Shown in pieces: positions 59,821 to 64,000 of a DNA stretch of 64,000 nt; position 1 is the stretch's first letter, and the number at the start of each line of letters is the position of its first letter. The position numbers and the translations under genes were made by a program. The notes below the pieces were generated by a model. It was not told the DNA's origin, did not search any database, and worked only from the letters and a program-made list of their open reading frames with translations. The DNA comes from Siphonodentalium dalli. Lineage: Eukaryota; Mollusca; Scaphopoda; Gadilida; Siphonodentaliidae. The stretch lies in contig CP136063.1 of NCBI GenBank assembly GCA_032622095.1, positions 275,399,426-275,463,425 on the forward strand, in the 5' to 3' direction.

Positions 59821-60195
59821 ACATATTCACTTTAAATGGACATGGTTCATTCGAACCTCCCAATTTTTTTTCTACGTAATTTGGAGCGACTGATACGATA
59901 GGTCGATAAATAAACGACCTATTGATATACCGGCTTCATATGCTCTGCAAACACTTGTCAAAGTCACAGCTCTTTATTGCTACCATATCAGGAATAGACT
60001 ACAACGGAACACTCTTGTCTGTTCCATGTCACACAAATGACAGTTTTTTGTTTGGGACCCAAACACTGTATTCACAGTTGTATTTTTCATTACTTCAATT
60101 CATCTTTTTGGGTTACATAATCCTCGTAGAAAGGTAGTCAAGATATTAATCGACTGAGAAAAATTCAAAAGCGAATAATATTAGGTATATTTTGG

Positions 60196-60553
60196 AGCGA
60201 TCCAGTCGTAAGTCGGGATTTTTTTTACCCTGTGCCAATGCATTCTCTTATATATGCGAGTCGACCATAGGTCGCCTCGCATATATAAGAGAATGCATTG
60301 GCCTAACAAATTTTTTATCATTTTTTTTAAATAAATGTTTCTTACAATTTTTAGGACATAAAATAAAAAACATCCATTACCCTGCAGGGAGCCCCACACA
60401 TATATAGAAGCATATAGAAGAGTGTCGTCTGCTCATGTTTGTCTGGGGCTCTGTATGGGTGAAATTATAAAATTGTTAAAGAATACAAGAAAAAATTATT
60501 AAAATTGTAAAAAATTGTTAGGCCAATGCATTCTCTTATATATGCGAGGCGAC
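60196..60553. mobile_element. Truncated type D element, near-identical to 59385-59735
   Basis: ATCCAGTCGTAAGTCGGGAT, hairpin (about 60235-60302), same spacer, then stops inside the second hairpin at GCGAGGCGAC. Confidence 0.85.
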
Positions 60554-61556
60554 AAAATTTGCAAATGAAAATAAATAATATCAATAAATTAATATCTCAA
60601 TTATTCTCATTTACCCATGCTGTTTGACTGATAGAATGGTTAAATGAGAGGTCTTACACAAACTGAACATCTTGGGCATTTTTCAGTAAAAAAATGTTGG
60701 CGGGTTTGTAAACCGACTAATTACATTATTGCCACCTAAGGTCATAAATTTTAATAGGTGAAGTGAAAATCCAGTCCAACTGAAGATAACGGCTAAAATG
60801 TAGAGGAATGAACTTTTAACAAGATCGAGAAGCAGCTATTTTAAATATTTCTGAGTAATTTTTAGAAAATGGTGATAATGAGTATGATTGGTCATGATAT
60901 AACCGATGATAACCGAAGATATGATATACACGACAAAATAATACCTCAAGAGCCCAAAATAAGGTTGCAACAACAGATTACAGCACAGAACAAACATCAC
61001 ATAGGGCTTTCTATATAGAACAGAAATACTACCAAAAAACTAGCAATGCCTCAAAGGCAAGTGTATATATTTCATGCAAATTTCTTGCAGATGAACAGCA
61101 CTGAACCTACAGAAAACAATTCCTTCAAATGAGATGATCTATGTTCTGTCAAATTTGAGAAAACTGTTGCCTTAAGTGTGGAAAGCTGAAGTTATAGTTG
61201 TTGGAATAATTGTAAAATGTAGATATTGCAATGACAGTAGATAATTTGATGAGAGTTGACTACATCATTTTGATCATAAAATGGATTAAATTGAAATATA
61301 TTGTGTGGTCTTTTGATATATGAATCTCAATATTTACAATATACCAGTAGTACATTAAGCAAGTTCCACAATTTTCTTCATTGTATTACAGAAACATTTT
61401 GTTTTCTCTTCATCTCAATACAGTCAAATTTCATTACGTCGAACATCGATAACCCAAAACCCTGATTAAGTCAAAGCAGGGGCTCGGTTCCTGTATAAAG
61501 TCATCAGAATTAGGATGGATAAGCTGAATGATGATTTGTGAAAAGCTGCCAATAAC
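60554..61556. other. Unassigned DNA
   Basis: AT-rich. ACAGTCAAATTTCATTACGT followed by CGAACATCGATAACCC (about 61420-61460) resembles an end of a pogo/Tigger-type element, but no partner end is seen. Confidence 0.3.
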
Positions 61557-61760
61557 AACCAAACCAACCTCTCTCTCCCTCCAAACCAACCTCTCTCTCC
61601 CTCCAAACTAACCTCTCTCTCCCTCCAAACCAACCTCTCTCTCCCTCCAAACTAACCTCTCTCTCCCTCCAAACTAACATCTCTCTCCCTCCAAACTAAC
61701 CTCTGTCTCCCTCCAAACTAACCTCTCTCTCCCCCCAAACCAACCTCTCTCTCCCTCCAC
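61557..61760. repeat. 22-bp minisatellite, about 9 copies
   Basis: Unit CAAAC(C/T)AACCTCTCTCTCCC plus TC, pyrimidine-rich. Confidence 0.9.
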
Positions 61761-62240
61761 ATTTAAGAAATAGTCATAAAATTAATGAATTATCAATTAA
61801 TGTAACAATATTGGGCACATGATTTCAAGTTATCTTTCCTGTTTATTGAATACATAGTTCCATTTCTTTTTGTCAAAGTAAGGAAATTTGAGCTAATGCT
61901 AAAGCATATAAGTTAAGGATTGATCATATTTCAACGTTAAGAAGTAACGAACTGAAATACTGCTCAATATTCCTAAATTGTTCCACTTGCCGCCTTTGTT
62001 TTATATTCAATAAGTTTTGACATGAGTTACAAAACAGGCATGGATTATCAGAGTCCAAACAAATTAACAAACAGTGTGTAAATCTGTTTTTCATCAGGTC
62101 CATTTTCATCAGGTCCATTTTGTCCATTTCAGTGACGAGGGGGTGCCTGAGAACACAGAACTGTTTTTTTTATTTGGCCTTAGTACTGGAAGGGTTGCTG
62201 TGAACATTCTGGAATCAGTGTCTTTCACAATTAGAATCCT

Positions 62241-62288
62241 CTAGTCAGAGTCTGAATCAGTGCTATCACTGCTACTGCTACTAGAACT
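62241..62288 (-). CDS. Possible Ser/Asp-rich terminal exon
   Basis: On the minus strand TATTTTTTATTCCAG is followed by 15 codons and TAG encoding SSSSSSSDSTDSDSD, then a coding-strand AATAAA at 62174-62169, about 66 nt after the stop. Acceptor, short acidic Ser-rich end and poly(A) signal together resemble the last exon of a gene whose other exons would lie at higher coordinates, beyond the window or among the minisatellites after 63100. Ser/Asp tails of this kind are casein-kinase-2 sites in many nuclear proteins. The exon is so short that chance is a serious alternative. Confidence 0.28.
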   Translation of the reverse strand, partial: SSSSSSSDSTDSDSD

Positions 62289-62324
62289 CTGGAATAAAAA
62301 ATAAACATTATTTATCGATTTTGC

Positions 62325-62401
62325 AATGGACCTTTCCACAGCTGTCAATCAAATAATTATTAGCAGATATTTTCTACCAATCAGTGACTGAGCTGGTCGC
62401 T
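62325..62401 (+). repeat. Dispersed repeat copy (pair with 12543)
   Basis: Same sequence as 12543-12614 with few differences. It starts just upstream (minus sense) of the possible Ser/Asp terminal exon. Confidence 0.65.
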
Positions 62402-63110
62402 TGCTGTACTCTTCAAAATTCTTTGTTCACCATAATTTTGATATCCGTGCATACTTTATTAAATTGCCTATTATCAAAAAAATAAAATAATCAACTAAAA
62501 GTCCTTCTTGTTCATCCCCAGTGTTTGGGAGGGGGGTTTGCAGAGTGAAAATCCACTATGGTTAAGCTGTGTCACTGGTGACTTCGGAGAGTGAAAAACT
62601 TAAGGCCATTTCTGAGTGTTAAAGTTGGCGAGGAAGGCAAAAAAATCGAGATAAAACTAAGCACGTCGCCAACCACGACCTTCCGGTCTCTGTTTCCGTA
62701 CCATTAAATTTCGTACTATTAAACCTCGAACAGAAACTCGTTGTTACCCACACGTCAAAAACTTACTCACAACAACAAATGGCTCATTTTTACGGATCTA
62801 AAACACTGTTACCCACATACCAAAACGGGTATCACCTACTCAACAGACCACGCGCACATCCAACCATCCAAATACCCGCACAAACGATGTTACCCGCACT
62901 CCCACACTTCCATGACTTCATGCTTTCCCACCACAAACCCCATATACCCGCACTTGTTACCCGCCTATTATCAAAAAAATAATTTTGATGATAGAAATTC
63001 ATCCAAGATTATAACAATATTTTTCATTTTGAATGAATGATGATAGAAATTCATCCAAGATTTTAACAATATTTTAAATTTTGCAGGACACTAGTAATAT
63101 TTTTTGACAA
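62402..63110. other. Unassigned DNA
   Basis: Contains an irregular TTACCCACA/TACCCGCAC repeat patch (about 62740-62960) and two copies of GATGATAGAAATTCATCCAA (about 62980 and 63040). Confidence 0.35.
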
Positions 63111-63123
63111 TTAAAGACGAAAA

Positions 63124-63650
63124 GAATGCATGTTCTCTGTGTAATATAGGATATAGAATGCTTGTTCTCTGTGTAATATAGGATGCATGTTCTCTGTGTA
63201 ATATAGGATATAGAATGCATGTTCACTGTGTAATATAGGATATAGAATGCTTGTTCTCTGTGTAATATAGGATATAGAATGCATGTTCTGTGTAATATAG
63301 GATACAGAATGCATGTTCTGTGTAATATAGGATATAGAATGCATGTTCTCTGTGTAATATAGGATATAGAATGCATGTTCTCTGTGTAATATAGGATATA
63401 GAATGCATGTTCACTGTGTAATATAGAATGCATGTTCTCTGTGTAATATAGGATATAGAATGCATGTTCTCTGTGTAATATAGGATATAGAATGCATGTT
63501 CTCTGTGTAATATAGGATATAGAATGCATGTTCACTGTGTAATATAGAATGCATGTTCTCTGTGTAATATAGGATATAGAATGCATGTTCTCTGTGTAAT
63601 ATAGGATAAAGAATGCATGTTCTCTGTGTAATATAGGATATAGAATGCAC
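63124..63650. repeat. 32-bp minisatellite, about 17 units with short variants
   Basis: Unit GAATGCATGTTCTCTGTGTA plus ATATAGGATATA; some units lack the GGATATA part or the CTCT. Frames such as MHSISYITQ are artefacts. Confidence 0.9.
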
Positions 63651-63679
63651 GCTCCATTCCGAAGGCTCCATTGTCCTAG

Positions 63680-63860
63680 TTAAAGGGGGACTGTACACTC
63701 GAGTTATAAACTCATTTACATTATAATTATCATGTTGTTTATATCGTTCATAGAGCACATGAGTGTATTTTGCACTAATTCATTCATTTGTTGCATATAT
63801 TCTGTTGAGAATAAAAGAAGGTCCGATAAATGGCCAGATTAGTGTACAGTTCCCCTTTAA
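63680..63860. mobile_element. 181-bp TTAA MITE, AAAGGGG(G)ACTGTACACT ends
   Basis: TTAAAGGGGGACTGTACACT ... AGTGTACAGTTCCCCTTTAA between TTAA sites. Its ends are related to those of the element at 10620-11272. Confidence 0.78.
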
Positions 63861-64000
63861 TATTTATTAACATTCATATTCTAGACACATCGCAGGATTA
63901 GTGTACAGTTCCCCTTTAATATTTATTAACATTCATATTCTAGACACATCGCAGGATTAGTGTACAGTGCCCCTTTAATATTTATTAACATTCATATTCT
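63837..64000. repeat. 59-bp tandem repeat made from a MITE end, running off the window
   Basis: GATTAGTGTACAGTTCCCCT plus TTAATATTTATTAACATTC and TAGACACATCGCAG repeated at 63837, 63896 and 63955; at least 2.7 units. Confidence 0.88.

Noticed and set aside
8002-60407. Recurring peptide CANAFSYICEST ... RECIGL in many short frames
   Set aside because: It is the translation of the hairpin module in MITEs, read from both arms; no conserved start or stop and no gene around it.
63074-63758. Several long minus-strand frames (MHSISYITQ repeats)
   Set aside because: Translations of the 32-bp minisatellite with mixed unit lengths.

Overview
The window looks like AT-rich, gene-poor chromosomal DNA of a marine invertebrate, most likely a bivalve or other mollusc. 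The reasons are widely spaced GT-AG exons, no operon-like gene packing, dense short non-autonomous DNA transposons (MITEs), several minisatellites, and dispersed repeats carrying strings such as GGGCCATAACTCTG that I associate with bivalve genomes. The species is inference; nothing here fixes it.

Two genes can be assembled with confidence. (1) On the plus strand, three coding exons (14011-14272, 18864-19007, 23212-23768) join in frame to exactly 963 nt and encode a 320-residue four-helix membrane protein of the claudin/PMP22 type, with a long Tyr/Pro/Gln-rich cytoplasmic tail and a C-terminal PDZ-ligand-like end. (2) On the minus strand, exons 42230-42318, 39330-39645 and 34892-35717 join in frame (1200 nt from the ATG at 42287) and encode a 399-residue Golgi-type carbohydrate sulfotransferase. 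Its last exon lies inside a 3.8-kb tandem duplication, so a second, apparently identical terminal exon lies downstream at 31096-31921. A possible terminal exon of a third gene (minus strand, 62241-62288) is weakly supported.

Most of the rest is mobile and repetitive DNA. The main player is a clan of about 20 elements (7984-60553) sharing an internal module that begins CCCTGTGCCAATGC and contains near-perfect 66-70-nt hairpins, usually two per element in opposite orientation. The module occurs inside at least four different terminal-repeat contexts (types A-D); types A, B and C share TTAACCCTTT-like ends. Other families are Mutator-like elements with about 10-bp target duplications and their own terminal hairpins, CAGTAATGCCC foldback elements at TA sites, and several TTAA-flanked families. 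Nested insertions with uninterrupted paralogues in the same window show target duplication directly.

Layout: 1-7980 unique sequence, foldbacks and G-rich repeats; 7984-13060 hairpin elements; 13954-24060 claudin-like gene with MITE-filled introns; 24585-27600 hairpin elements and unique DNA; 27634-28157 a 21-bp minisatellite; 28387-35996 the tandem duplication; 36000-42320 5' part of the sulfotransferase gene with MITEs and a 31-bp satellite; 42330-50460 minisatellite, bivalve-type long tandem repeats and MITEs; 50750-60553 MITEs; 60560-64000 mostly unique sequence with three minisatellites, the last running off the window end.
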